Assembly: GCF_035920365.1 (NCBI RefSeq)
Contig: NZ_CP109150.1
Location: 4,774,001 to 4,838,000, forward strand
Direction: 5' to 3'
Source: Micromonospora sp. NBC_01740
GTDB lineage: Bacteria; Actinomycetota; Actinomycetes; Mycobacteriales; Micromonosporaceae
DNA: 64,000 nt
In this document: in pieces, positions 10,275-18,583 of the stretch
Layout of the letters: every line of letters starts with the position of its first letter
Position numbering within the stretch: the first letter of the stretch is position 1
Position numbers and translations under genes: made by a program
The notes under the pieces: model-generated
Seen by the model: only the letters and a program-made list of their open reading frames with translations
The model's database searches: none
Told to the model about the DNA's origin: nothing

Positions 10275-11585
10275 GTGCCGTCTGACGACTCCTTCGCGTC
10301 GCGCCCGCCCGCCGGGCTGTCCCGCCGGCAGGTCATGGCCTGGTCCACCCTTGCCGCCGCGGCGGCGCCGCTCGGTCTCGTCGGGCGCGGCGCCCCGGCC
10401 GCCGCCGGCGAGTCGCCCGACGAGACCTACCAGCGGGTCTTCCTGGAGGCCCTGGCCGCCGACCCCGACCTGCGCCGCCACGCCGTCACGGGCCGGGAGT
10501 TCCTCTACCGGCCCCGGCAGTTGCTCGTGGCCCACCCCGACGTGCAGCGGGTCGTGGGTCGGCTGCGCAGCTACGGCCACCCGGTCACCGAGGGCGTCGG
10601 CTTCGGCGGGGTGGCCCGACTCCTCTTCGCCACCGAGACCGACATCCCGTCGGTGGTGACCAGGCTCCGCGACCCGAAGCAGTGGCCCGGGCAGCCGGCG
10701 CCCCTGGTCCAGCCGCACCACGCCCTGCTCGGCTTCGGCAACATCATGGGCAACCCGGGCGGTCCGCCGCGGTCCGCCGCTGCCCTGCCCGCACCGGATC
10801 CGGCGCGTGCGGGTGAGGGGGCGGGGGTGACGGTGGGGATCTGCGACACCGGCATCTGGCGGCTGGCCGGTTCCCGCCATCCGCAGTGGTTGGCCGGCAG
10901 CTACCTTCCCGAGGTCGACGACGAGGACGCCCTCTACGTCGGCGCTGACGTGCTCGCACTCCAGGGCGGCCACGGCACCTTCGTCGCCGGAGTGGTCCGG
11001 CAGGCGGCGCCGGGCGTACGTCTCGATCCCGAGGCCGCGCTGAACGCGACCGGCGTCGGCGACGAGGAGATGCTGGTCGCCGCCCTCGGTCGGCTCGGCC
11101 CGCAGGTGTCGGTCGTCAACCTCTCGTTGGGCTACTTCACCCAGGACGATCAGCCTCCGCTGCCGCTGGTCAACGCCCTGGCCGGGCTGCCCGGCAGGGC
11201 GGTGGTGGCGTCGGCGGGCAACGCCGGCACCAGCCGGCGGGCCTGGCCGGCCGCCCTGGACCGGGTCCTGGCGGTGGGCGCGGTGAGTGCCGGCGCCACC
11301 GGCCCGGTCCCGGCGCCGTACAGCAGCTACGGGTCGTGGGTGGACGCCTGTGCCCTGGGGGACCGGACCAGCACCTACGTCAGGGGTCGACTGCAACTGC
11401 CGGGCCAGCCGATCCGGTACTTCGACGGCTTCGCGGCCTGGACCGGCACCTCGTTCGCCACCGGCCACGTCGCCGGCCGGCTGGCCGCGCTGATGACCAG
11501 CGCCGGGCTCGGCGCGGAGGCGGCCCGAGCCGTGCTGGTCGCCGGTCCCCGCTGGCATCCCGACTACGGCGTGCTCGTCGCGTGA
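10275..11585 (+). CDS. Subtilisin-like serine protease (S8) with Tat-like signal
   Basis: 436 residues. A twin-arginine-like leader (SRRQVMAWSTLAAAAAPLG) suggests export. A prodomain-like region spans about 50-180. The peptidase S8 core contains catalytic Asp191 (VGICDTGIW), His233 (GGHGTFVAGVV), oxyanion Asn316 (VASAGNAG) and Ser393 (WTGTSFATGHVA). The GTG start sits four bases after GGAGG. It is the first gene of an operon with a sigma factor and a 154-residue protein, and is divergent from the TPR-CHAT protease. All catalytic residues are present, so it should be active. Confidence 0.92.
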   Translation: MPSDDSFASRPPAGLSRRQVMAWSTLAAAAAPLGLVGRGAPAAAGESPDETYQRVFLEALAADPDLRRHAVTGREFLYRPRQLLVAHPDVQRVVGRLRSYGHPVTEGVGFGGVARLLFATETDIPSVVTRLRDPKQWPGQPAPLVQPHHALLGFGNIMGNPGGPPRSAAALPAPDPARAGEGAGVTVGICDTGIWRLAGSRHPQWLAGSYLPEVDDEDALYVGADVLALQGGHGTFVAGVVRQAAPGVRLDPEAALNATGVGDEEMLVAALGRLGPQVSVVNLSLGYFTQDDQPPLPLVNALAGLPGRAVVASAGNAGTSRRAWPAALDRVLAVGAVSAGATGPVPAPYSSYGSWVDACALGDRTSTYVRGRLQLPGQPIRYFDGFAAWTGTSFATGHVAGRLAALMTSAGLGAEAARAVLVAGPRWHPDYGVLVA

Positions 11586-11619
11586 GGTCGTCGGCAGCGG
11601 CGCGCCGGGCGTCGTACCG

Positions 11620-12258
11620 GTGAGCGAGCGCAGCACCGTCGGGCTGGTCGCCGCCGCCTCCTGCGGTGACGAGCGGGCGTGGGGCGAGTTGGTGCGCCGC
11701 TACACCCCGCTGGTGCTCTCGGTGATCCGGTCCCACGGGCTCGACCAGGTCGACGCGGCGGACGTGAACCAGACCGTCTGGCTTCGTGCGGTGGAGCACC
11801 TGGGACGGCTGCGGGAGTCGAACGCCCTGCCCGCCTGGCTGGTCACCACCACCCGACGCGAGTGTTACCGGCTGCTTCGCCTCGGCCGGCGGACCCAGCC
11901 GTTCGACCCGTACGACGACTCGGTCGACCGGCACGTCGGCGCCCATCTGCTGGTGGACCCGGTCACCCCGGACGAGGACCTGTTGCGCGCCGAGCGGCAG
12001 CAGGCGCTGCGGGAGGCGTTCGCGCAGTTGCCGCCGCGCTGCCGGGACCTGCTGGCCCTGCTGCTGGCCGATCCGCCGGTCAGCTACCGCGAGATCGGCG
12101 CGCGGTTGGGCATGCCGGTGGGTAGCGTCGGTCCGAGTCAGGCCCGGTGCCTGCACAAGCTGCGGAACTGTCCGGCACTCGCCCCTTTCCTCAGGGCGCG
12201 CCCGGGTGACGAGGGGAGCGGAGGTGACCGGGATGGAGCCGTGGCCGCCAGCCGCTGA
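11620..12258 (+). CDS. ECF-type RNA polymerase sigma factor
   Basis: 212 residues. Region 2 covers about 8-85 (GDERAWGELVRRYTPLVLSVI, DAADVNQTVWLRAVEHL, ALPAWLVTTTRRECYRLLR). Region 4 covers about 125-185 (LREAFAQLPPRCRDLLALLL, VSYREIGARLGMPVGSVGPS). It redirects RNA polymerase to a specific regulon. It lies 34 bases after the subtilase, and its last codons overlap the next gene, so the two are translationally coupled as with many sigma/anti-sigma pairs. Start GTG; no C-terminal SnoaL extension. Confidence 0.9.
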   Translation: MSERSTVGLVAAASCGDERAWGELVRRYTPLVLSVIRSHGLDQVDAADVNQTVWLRAVEHLGRLRESNALPAWLVTTTRRECYRLLRLGRRTQPFDPYDDSVDRHVGAHLLVDPVTPDEDLLRAERQQALREAFAQLPPRCRDLLALLLADPPVSYREIGARLGMPVGSVGPSQARCLHKLRNCPALAPFLRARPGDEGSGGDRDGAVAASR

Positions 12259-12697
12259 CGACGCCCTGCTGGCCGAGTTGAGGGCCGCCCTGCGGGACTC
12301 CGGCCCGGTGCCGGAGGAGTTCCTGGCCGCAGCGCACGCCGCGTTCAGCTGGCGGACCGTCGACGCCGAGTTGGCCCTCGCCGAGCTGACCTTCGACTCG
12401 GTCTGCGACCCGGAACCGGCCGGTCCCACCCGCTCCGCCGGCTCGGCCCGCACGCTGACGTTCCGCACCGGTGCGGTGGTGGTCGAGATCGAGCTGACCC
12501 CGACCGGCATCGTCGGGCAGCTCTCACCGGCCCGGGGCGGGCGGGTGGCGGCCCGGACCGCCGTCGGCCCGTACGAGGAGGTGCCGGTGGACGCGGTCGG
12601 CTACTTCTCGATGGGGGTGCCGCCCGCCGGCCCGGTCCAGTTCTGCGCCCGCACCGCCGGGTACGCGGTGGCGACCGCCTGGGTCACGCTGCGCTGA
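12233..12697 (+). CDS. Putative soluble regulator of the adjacent sigma factor
   Basis: 154 residues with no membrane segment. The N-terminal helix (DDALLAELRAALRDSGPVPEEFLAAAHAAFSWRTVDAELALAELTFDS) is followed by a beta-rich half (LTFRTGAVVVEIELTPTGIVGQL). I recall similar proteins beside sigma factor, subtilase and CHAT genes in other actinomycetes, but know no experimental function. The gene overlaps the sigma gene by 26 bases; GGAGG lies eight bases before the ATG (a GTG nine bases upstream is possible). Inference: sigma-binding inhibitor or adaptor, and the obvious candidate substrate of one of the two neighbouring proteases. Confidence 0.75.
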   Translation: MEPWPPAADDALLAELRAALRDSGPVPEEFLAAAHAAFSWRTVDAELALAELTFDSVCDPEPAGPTRSAGSARTLTFRTGAVVVEIELTPTGIVGQLSPARGGRVAARTAVGPYEEVPVDAVGYFSMGVPPAGPVQFCARTAGYAVATAWVTLR

Positions 12698-12759
12698 GCG
12701 GACACCGGGCGGGACCGGGCGATGCGGCGACCGCCCGGGACACCGGCCGGACGGGTGGA

Positions 12760-12792
12760 ACGGAGGTCGCGGGCCCCGTCCGCGACCTCCGT
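12760..12792. terminator. Bidirectional terminator between convergent genes
   Basis: Perfect 13-base arms (ACGGAGGTCGCGG and CCGCGACCTCCGT) with a seven-base loop, lying between the ends of the sigma operon and the convergent secreted-protein gene. Confidence 0.75.
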
Positions 12793-12810
12793 CCCTGCCC
12801 CTCGAGGGCG

Positions 12811-13854
12811 TTACTTGGCCCGCTGGGCCACCGTGATGTCGTACCGCACGCCGCCGAGGTCGGCCCGTGCGGCGCCGGTGGTGTCCGGTCCGATCTGGGT
12901 CACGTTGACGGCGGTCTGTTCCCGGGTCGGCACGGCCGCCGTGAAGTTCAGCGAGAAGGCGAGCCGCTCACCGGGGTTGAGCTCCAGGTTGTCCAGGCTG
13001 GCCTGGCCGATGTCGACGATCTCGACCTGGTTGCGGCCCACCTCGCGGACACCCTTGCCGGCCTTGCCGCCCTTGGCCCAGCGCTCGAACAGGGTCGGTC
13101 CGAGGTCGGCGACGAGCCGGCCACCGGCGGCCTGGAACGGTGCCCCGGTCTGGCTGAAGACCACGCTGCTGCGGGCCGGCCGGGTCAGCGTGTTGCCGAT
13201 GGCGAACGGCCGGATCTGCGCCAGGCCGCCGGCGGTCACCGCCACCGAGTCCACGTTGCGCCAGGCGATGTTGTTGTTGTTGCGGGTGTTGACGCCGATG
13301 TCCGGTCCCTCGAAGGTCATCGGGTCGTTGGCGGAGACCCAGCGGGCCAGCAGGCAGAAGTGACCCGGGCCGGGCACGTTGTCCCACGGGATGGTGACCG
13401 TGGTGACGCCCGGGTAGACCGGCACCGCCATCGCCCCGATCTGCGTCCACGCGCCCGGCCAGCCCGCCCCGCCGCCGGGCGTGGTCCGGTAGACCCAGAT
13501 CGTGCCCTCCTCCATGACGCTGTCGCCGTACGGGCCGGGGTTACGCAGCTTGATGAAGATGTAGTTGCGCTGGCCGACGATCGGGTTCTGGCTGGTCGCG
13601 CACTCGATGGCGGTGTGGCAGACCTTGATGTCCGGGCTCTGCCAGAGCGGGTTCAACGCGTGCGGTTCGAGGCCCACGTCGGCGGCGGTGTCCTTCATGT
13701 ACACGTCGACCGCGGCGGCGGTGGCGGGGCCGTCCGCCGGCCCGGCCAGTGGTGCGGCACCGGCCGCGGTGACGGACAACAGCGTCGCCAGTGCCGCGCC
13801 GGTGAGCAGGGCGAGCGTCGAACGGCGCGCTCTTCCTGCGAGTCTGGTAGACAC
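12811..13854 (-). CDS. Secreted beta-sandwich protein of unknown function
   Basis: 347 residues. The signal peptide has RLAGRARR followed by a hydrophobic core and AAGAAPLAGPA. The mature protein has DVYMKDTAADVGLEPH, SPDIKVC, NYIFIKLRNPG and GPGHFCLLARWVS, a CARDB/adhesion-like beta-sandwich pattern that I recall as modules in actinobacterial exported proteins. No catalytic motif is seen. The GTG is supported by GGGAGGA; the longer frame upstream lacks a ribosome site. Convergent with the sigma operon; a functional link is not shown. Confidence 0.7.
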   Translation of the reverse strand: MSTRLAGRARRSTLALLTGAALATLLSVTAAGAAPLAGPADGPATAAAVDVYMKDTAADVGLEPHALNPLWQSPDIKVCHTAIECATSQNPIVGQRNYIFIKLRNPGPYGDSVMEEGTIWVYRTTPGGGAGWPGAWTQIGAMAVPVYPGVTTVTIPWDNVPGPGHFCLLARWVSANDPMTFEGPDIGVNTRNNNNIAWRNVDSVAVTAGGLAQIRPFAIGNTLTRPARSSVVFSQTGAPFQAAGGRLVADLGPTLFERWAKGGKAGKGVREVGRNQVEIVDIGQASLDNLELNPGERLAFSLNFTAAVPTREQTAVNVTQIGPDTTGAARADLGGVRYDITVAQRAK

Positions 13855-14028
13855 ATTTCCTCCCGATGATGGGGGATCGCCGTTCGCCCCGAGGTGGTGG
13901 CGTGGGCGGGTGGACACCCTTACGGAGTCCGATCGATGCGAGTAGATACATCTGGTGCTGGTGGGTGATGTCAGATGGCGTGACTTGCCGTCAAGCCGGC
14001 GAAAGCCGCAGAGCGCTCGGATGCGCGC

Positions 14029-14457
14029 TCAACTGCGTCGGTTGATGACCGCGAAGGCGGTCGCCCCGACCAGGACCTCCGTCAGGATCAGCAGCGCCAG
14101 CATCATCTCGACCGCGGCGCCGAGCCCGATCGCGATCCCCGCCGCACCGGTGAGCGGTAGCGCGAGCAGCCCGAGCACGGCCAGGGCGCGGGTGAGGACG
14201 GCGTCGTCCCGCTCGTCGCCCGACTGGGACCACGCCCGCTCGAAGGCCGTCGTACGGTCCGGTCGCCTGCTGAGCCGCCACGCCATCACCGCGGCACCGA
14301 TCAGCCCGACCGCCGCGCCCAGGAGGAAGCCCACTCCCATGTTTCCGGGAGCGTGCTCGCGCAGCAGCAGGCCCACGGCGATCAGCAGCGCCACGATCGC
14401 CATGCCGACGCCGAGAGCCAGGGCCCTGCGCTTGTCCGTGTGTCGATCAGTCGACAT
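14029..14457 (-). CDS. Four-TM membrane protein cotranscribed with XRE regulator
   Basis: 142 residues with four hydrophobic helices (around ALALGVGMAIVALLIAVGLLL, MGVGFLLGAAVGLIGAAVMAW, ALAVLGLLALPLTGAAGIAIGLGAA, MMLALLILTEVLVGATAFAV). Its start overlaps the end of the upstream XRE gene by 11 bases, a common arrangement of small YozG-type regulators with a membrane partner. Function unknown. Confidence 0.75.
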   Translation of the reverse strand: MSTDRHTDKRRALALGVGMAIVALLIAVGLLLREHAPGNMGVGFLLGAAVGLIGAAVMAWRLSRRPDRTTAFERAWSQSGDERDDAVLTRALAVLGLLALPLTGAAGIAIGLGAAVEMMLALLILTEVLVGATAFAVINRRS

Positions 14458-14638
14458 GGAAGATCTCCTCGACGGTGCGGTGGAAGTGGCGCGCGATGGC
14501 GATGGCCAACGGCAGGGAGGGGTCGTAGCGGCCGTTCTCGATCGAGTTGATCGTCTGTCGCGAGACGCCCAGCGCCTGGGCCAGCTCGCGCTGGGACAGC
14601 CCGGTGGCCAGCCGGAGCGCGCAGAGGTCGTTCTTCAT
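14447..14638 (-). CDS. XRE-family helix-turn-helix regulator (YozG-like)
   Basis: 63 residues, almost entirely an HTH: LRLATGLSQRELAQALGVSRQTINSIENGRYDPSLPLAIAIARHF, then the typical C-terminus VEEIFHVD. DNA-binding regulator, very probably autorepressing through the three operator copies just upstream. The ATG is chosen for AGGGGG five bases before it; a GTG two codons upstream is possible. Operon with the four-TM protein. Confidence 0.9.
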   Translation of the reverse strand: MKNDLCALRLATGLSQRELAQALGVSRQTINSIENGRYDPSLPLAIAIARHFHRTVEEIFHVD

Positions 14639-14652
14639 GAACACCCCCTGAT

Positions 14653-14715
14653 GTCAAGTGACCTTGTCGTGACAAGCGTGCTTGACACCCTCCGGGATTG
14701 TCAAGCACGCTTGTC
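14653..14715. promoter_or_regulatory. Triple operator, GTCAAG-N4-CTTGTC
   Basis: Three related 16-base sites lie between the XRE gene and the divergent metallopeptidase-like gene: GTCAAGTGACCTTGTC (14653-14668), GACAAGCGTGCTTGAC (14671-14686) and GTCAAGCACGCTTGTC (14700-14715). The last two are exact reverse complements of each other. Spacing and symmetry fit cooperative repressor binding, most simply by the adjacent XRE protein. Confidence 0.7.
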
Positions 14716-14899
14716 TCCGGCGAGGGCTCGCCGGCCCGATCGGCACCCCCGTGGCGACATGCCGGCTGGGAACGCGGGCGACGGATCACTCACTGTCCGA
14801 TGACCGACGCGCTACTGACTGCCACGGCCCTTCGGGTGCTACCTCTCTGCGGGCGTTCGGCCGACCGGGCCGGGCCGGCAGAGCGAAGGAGCCCTCCAC

Positions 14900-16234
14900 A
14901 TGTTCCCGTTTCCCGACGAAGCGACCATGAAGGCACTCGATCTCGGCCGGCGCGAGGTGTTCCAGACCCACCGGGTGCTGATGGCCTGCGAACTGCAGCG
15001 GCTGCGTCCCGTCGTCGGGGCACTGCCGGCAGGGCTGCGCCGCGAGCAGTTGACCGCCCGGCTCGACAAGGTCGCCGCCCTGGCCGTCGGGACCTGGCTG
15101 CAACAGATCTCGGAACGCGGCGCGACGATGCACCAGGCGGCCACGCTGTTCAAGGAGGTGCAGGACTCGCTCGACGGGGTCGTGCCCTCCGCCGTCGGCA
15201 ACCCGTATCTCGTCGCCGCTGTGGACGAACTGAAGACCAGGATCGTCGATGTCATGAACGACGACAGGAGCCCCACGCACGTCGCCGTCAACACCGCGTT
15301 CGCGCGTCTGTTCGGGTCCGCCTCGTCGGTGGCCAAGGCGCGTTTCGCGCAGACGGTCACGGCCCTGCGGGCAGTGCTCGAGCGCACCGACGGCCGACGG
15401 TCGGGATTCGTGTGCAACCTGTCGTTGCCCGACGGGATGGGTGCACTGGCCAGCGGTCAGGGTGACACCGCCATCATCAACGTGGGTCGCTCCGCGCTCG
15501 ACGGGACGATGCACCTGTGGGAGCTCGCCGCCACGCTCGCTCACGAGGGCACGCACATCCTGGCGGACAATCCGACGGTCGACATCGTCTACCGCCGCCG
15601 CAACGCCGCCTACTACCTGCAGGGCCAGATCGCCCTGCAGAACGCCGCCAACTTCGAGCAGACCGTCTGCGAGGCGTTGGGCCAGGGTGGCCCGTTCCCC
15701 ACCGACGAGCAGGTGGCCGCCATGCGGGGACGCACCGCGCCCCGGATGGACTCGCTGCACACCGTGCTCGCCTCCCGCATCACCCGCGCGTGGGTGCGCA
15801 CCTACGACTTCACCCGCCTCGACTTCACCAGGTCCGACCTGCCCAAGCCGGTCGCTCTCGTGCTCACCGACCTGCCGCAGGACCGGGCGTACGCGCCGTT
15901 GATCGGGGCGTACATGGAGGCGCTGCACGCGGCGATGCTGGCGCTGATGCGGGCGGAGGGGCGGCTGGTGGTGCGGGTCGAGCCGAAGATGCTGAACCAC
16001 TCGACGGTCATCAACTCGGACGGCACCATCCGGTTCACCATCAACTCCGACCTCGCCGCCCGGACGCCCGTCGCCCAGGTCCTGCACTGGATGCTCGACG
16101 AACTCGTCGCCGAGGCGAAGTGCCAGATCCCCAAGGACACGGCGCAACTGCTCGCCCTGATCCTGGGCATCGAGAAGTTCGACCGGGACAACGTGCACGA
16201 CGTGCTGAACGACTTCTACGACTCCTTCCACTGA
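14900..16234 (+). CDS. HEGTH-motif metallopeptidase-like protein
   Basis: 444 residues, no signal peptide. A helical N-terminal half (about 1-165) precedes a core with LWELAATLAHEGTHILADN, where His215-Glu-Gly-Thr-His219 is an HExxH zinc site. Downstream YLQGQIALQNAANFEQTVCEAL may supply the third ligand. AAGGAG precedes the ATG. No close family recognised; the motif recalls zincin domains in effector or toxin proteins. Divergent from the XRE/4-TM operon and likely sharing its operator region. Function is open; zinc binding is an inference from the motif. Confidence 0.7.
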   Translation: MFPFPDEATMKALDLGRREVFQTHRVLMACELQRLRPVVGALPAGLRREQLTARLDKVAALAVGTWLQQISERGATMHQAATLFKEVQDSLDGVVPSAVGNPYLVAAVDELKTRIVDVMNDDRSPTHVAVNTAFARLFGSASSVAKARFAQTVTALRAVLERTDGRRSGFVCNLSLPDGMGALASGQGDTAIINVGRSALDGTMHLWELAATLAHEGTHILADNPTVDIVYRRRNAAYYLQGQIALQNAANFEQTVCEALGQGGPFPTDEQVAAMRGRTAPRMDSLHTVLASRITRAWVRTYDFTRLDFTRSDLPKPVALVLTDLPQDRAYAPLIGAYMEALHAAMLALMRAEGRLVVRVEPKMLNHSTVINSDGTIRFTINSDLAARTPVAQVLHWMLDELVAEAKCQIPKDTAQLLALILGIEKFDRDNVHDVLNDFYDSFH

Positions 16235-16344
16235 CCGGCGGCTGCCGAGCGGTGCGCCGACGTGATGCTGGCCCCCGTGGCGTCGGCGGCGTACCCATCG
16301 ACCACAATCGGAGGCCGTCATCATCCACAGTCGAAGGGACGCGA

Positions 16345-16641
16345 GTGAAACGCCGCCTTCTGCACATCCTGACGGTCGCGACCGTCGTCTTCTCCGGTAC
16401 GGCTGTGGTGGCCGCGCCGGCCTCGGCGAGCGACGCGTGGGGCATCGTCTGCAACCTCCGGGAGAACACCTGGCTGCGCGCCGCGCCGCACAGCCACGTG
16501 CTGCTCACCCTGACTGCCGGCCGCGGGTTCCGCTGGCACGGTCAGGTCTCGGCGGTCGACGACGACGCCTGGATCTACGGTCACGGCGCTGAGAACCCGT
16601 CCGTGGACGGCTGGGTCCCGGCCCGCAACACCACCTGCTGA
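16345..16641 (+). CDS. Small secreted SH3-like protein
   Basis: 98 residues. Signal peptide RRLLHILTVATVVFSGTAVVAAPASA, then a short domain (NLRENTWLRAAPHSHVLLTLTAGRGFRWHG, GWVPARNTTC) resembling bacterial SH3 folds with two cysteines. Probably exported and disulfide-bonded. The GTG follows GAAGGGAC. No function assignable. Confidence 0.7.
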   Translation: MKRRLLHILTVATVVFSGTAVVAAPASASDAWGIVCNLRENTWLRAAPHSHVLLTLTAGRGFRWHGQVSAVDDDAWIYGHGAENPSVDGWVPARNTTC

Positions 16642-16652
16642 ACCGGTAGTTC

Positions 16653-16687
16653 CGCCGGGACGGCCGCCGACCGCTGCCGTCCCGGCG
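16653..16687. terminator. Bidirectional terminator
   Basis: Perfect 12-base arms CGCCGGGACGGC and GCCGTCCCGGCG around an 11-base loop, between the converging SH3-like and VOC genes. Confidence 0.7.
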
Positions 16688-16769
16688 CACCGTGGCAGCC
16701 GAAAGTCGCTGACCATGCCGGTCCCCGGTCGTCCGTGCAGCCGACCCGGCGACGGGTGCCCGGGGGTGG

Positions 16770-17492
16770 CTAACGGGGCGTCAGCACGCAGAACTCGTTG
16801 CCGTCGGGGTCGGCCATGACCACCCAGCTGACCTCGCCCTGGCCGATGTCGATCCGGGTGGCCCCGAGGGAGAGCAGCCGGTCGACCTCCGTCTGCTGGT
16901 CGCCGTCCGCAGGCGGAGCGAGGTCGAAGTGCAGTCGTTGCTTGCCTGTCTTCGGATTCAGGGGTGGACCACCCCACGTGATCTTCGGGCCGCCGAGCGG
17001 TGAACGGATCGCGGTCTCCTGGTCCTGGTCCCAGACCAGCGGCCACCCCAGCGCCTCGCTCCAGAAGTAGCCGACCTCCTGCGAGCCGTCGCAGGCCAGC
17101 GCCCCGACGAATCCGCAGTCGGCGAGGAAGTTGTTGCCCGGCGCGATGACGCAGAACTCGTTGCCGTCGGGATCGGCGAGCACGATGTGACCCTCTTCGG
17201 GCCGTTGGCCGACGTCGATGTGCTCCGCGCCGAGTTCCAGCGCCCGGGCCACCGTCTGCCGCTGGTCTTCGAGGGATGTGCTCGTCAGGTCGAAGTGCAT
17301 CGGGTTCGGGCCGACCTTCGGTCTCCCGGTCGGAAGGAAACGGATCCGGAACCCGATGTCGTCACCGGGCAGCAGCGCGACACCGTCGTGTGGGTCGTCG
17401 GCCACGTCCCAGCCCAGGACCCCGGACCAGAACCGGGCGAGCCGCAGGGGTTGGTTCGCGTCGAAGCTGAGCGCGAACAGTTGACTCGTCAT
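16770..17492 (-). CDS. Two-domain VOC (glyoxalase/bleomycin resistance-like) protein
   Basis: 240 residues made of two paired VOC units: LFALSFDANQPLRLARFWSGVLGW to ADPDGNEFCVIAPG, and DGSQEVGYFWSEALGWPLVWD to ADPDGNEFCVLTPR. Each ends with the metal-site motif DPDGNEFC. Cytosolic; may bind a small hydrophobic ligand or confer resistance, but the substrate is unknown. The ATG MTSQLFAL is chosen as the start of the first VOC strand. Confidence 0.85.
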   Translation of the reverse strand: MTSQLFALSFDANQPLRLARFWSGVLGWDVADDPHDGVALLPGDDIGFRIRFLPTGRPKVGPNPMHFDLTSTSLEDQRQTVARALELGAEHIDVGQRPEEGHIVLADPDGNEFCVIAPGNNFLADCGFVGALACDGSQEVGYFWSEALGWPLVWDQDQETAIRSPLGGPKITWGGPPLNPKTGKQRLHFDLAPPADGDQQTEVDRLLSLGATRIDIGQGEVSWVVMADPDGNEFCVLTPR

Positions 17493-17652
17493 CTCCTGCG
17501 CATCTCCGATCGGCGGTGTGACCGCTGTCGACAGCACGCCTCGCCGGCGCGTAGCTCGGGAGCCTAGGGGCGGGCCGCGTCGTGCGCAGCCGAGTATTCG
17601 CGGGCCGCCGGCCACCTCGCCGCCGGCGGCGAGGTGGCTCCGTTCGTGGCGG

Positions 17653-18054
17653 CTACGAGACGTGCTGCCAGAGTGGGGAGATCCGGGCCCGCGCGAAGCG
17701 CCAGCCGGTCGGCGTACGCGTGGCGGTGTAGCGGGCCTGGACACCGGCGACCCGGTGCGGCGCCTCGCCCCGGCGGAAGAAGTACACGAGCTGATGGGTG
17801 CCGACCTCGGCGTGGTCGCCGTCGAGATCCACCACCACGTCGGTGTTGAGGTGCTGGGTCGACTCCTCCTCGGGGCTGGTCCGCCGTAGGACGTCGACGA
17901 TGTCGTCGATGCCGTGCAGGGCCCCGCGCGGGCTGCTGGTCTCGGCGTCCGGGGCATAGACGCCCCGCAGGTCCTCGAAGCGCCGCTCGTCCAGTGCCTG
18001 GGCGAGCCGGGCGACGAGTTCGGCGATCTCGGTGCGGTCGGTCACGGGTGACAT
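17653..18054 (-). CDS. SnoaL-like/NTF2-fold protein
   Basis: 133 residues. RTEIAELVARLAQALDERRFEDLRGVYAPDAE, DDIVDVLRRTS, STQHLNTDVVVDLDGDHAEV and RYTATRTPTGWRFARARISPLW are the ordered helices and sheet of SnoaL-4-type NTF2 proteins. Divergent from a MarR regulator with two palindromes between them, one overlapping the region just 5' of this start. GGAGG lies five bases before the chosen ATG. Substrate unknown; such proteins often modify or bind small organics. Confidence 0.85.
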   Translation of the reverse strand: MSPVTDRTEIAELVARLAQALDERRFEDLRGVYAPDAETSSPRGALHGIDDIVDVLRRTSPEEESTQHLNTDVVVDLDGDHAEVGTHQLVYFFRRGEAPHRVAGVQARYTATRTPTGWRFARARISPLWQHVS

Positions 18055-18064
18055 CTCATCCTCC

Positions 18065-18113
18065 ATATCGTTGGTGGCGCCAACGATATGGCAGATCGTT
18101 GGTGCGGCCAACG
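18065..18113. promoter_or_regulatory. Two MarR-type palindromes
   Basis: Site 1 (18065-18089) is ATATCGTTGG-N5-CCAACGATAT; site 2 (18097-18113) is CGTTGG-N5-CCAACG. Both share CGTTGG/CCAACG half-sites with the same spacing and lie between the divergent SnoaL-like and MarR genes. They fit autoregulated MarR control of both directions. Confidence 0.75.
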
Positions 18114-18133
18114 GCCTGTTAGCGTGGTCACCC

Positions 18134-18583
18134 GTGGAACCGACACCGGATCGTCTCGCCACGAAGGCGAGCTGGCTGATCACGCAGACCGCGGTGCACG
18201 CGCGGCGGCTCGTCGCCCAGGGGTTCGCCACCGCAGGCGCACGGGGCTACCACTATCGGGTGCTCGCGGCGTTGCAGGAGTTCGGTCCCGCGAGCCAGGC
18301 GGAGCTGGGGCGGCGCTGCCGCATGGACCGCAGCGACGTCGTCGCGGCCGTGACCGAGCTGGAGGGGGCGGGCTTCGTCGAGCGCAGCGCCGACCCGGCG
18401 GACCGCCGACGCAACATCGTCAGCAGCACCGAGGCGGGCGTGCGACAGCTGCGGCGGCTGGACCGCGCGCTCGACGACGTGCAGGACGAGCTGCTCGCCC
18501 CACTGTCGGCCGCCGAACGGCAGGCCCTGGTCGCGTTGCTCGGCAAGGTGCTCGACCACCACGGCGGCGCGCCGACGTCGTGA
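18134..18583 (+). CDS. MarR-family transcriptional regulator
   Basis: 149 residues with the winged-helix core GYHYRVLAALQEFGPASQAELGRRCRMDRSDVVAAVTELEGAGFVERSADPADRRRNIVSST. Dimeric ligand-responsive repressor, probably of itself and the divergent SnoaL-like gene. The GTG follows a TTAGCGT -10-like element by only a few bases, so the transcript may be leaderless. Confidence 0.88.
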   Translation: MEPTPDRLATKASWLITQTAVHARRLVAQGFATAGARGYHYRVLAALQEFGPASQAELGRRCRMDRSDVVAAVTELEGAGFVERSADPADRRRNIVSSTEAGVRQLRRLDRALDDVQDELLAPLSAAERQALVALLGKVLDHHGGAPTS

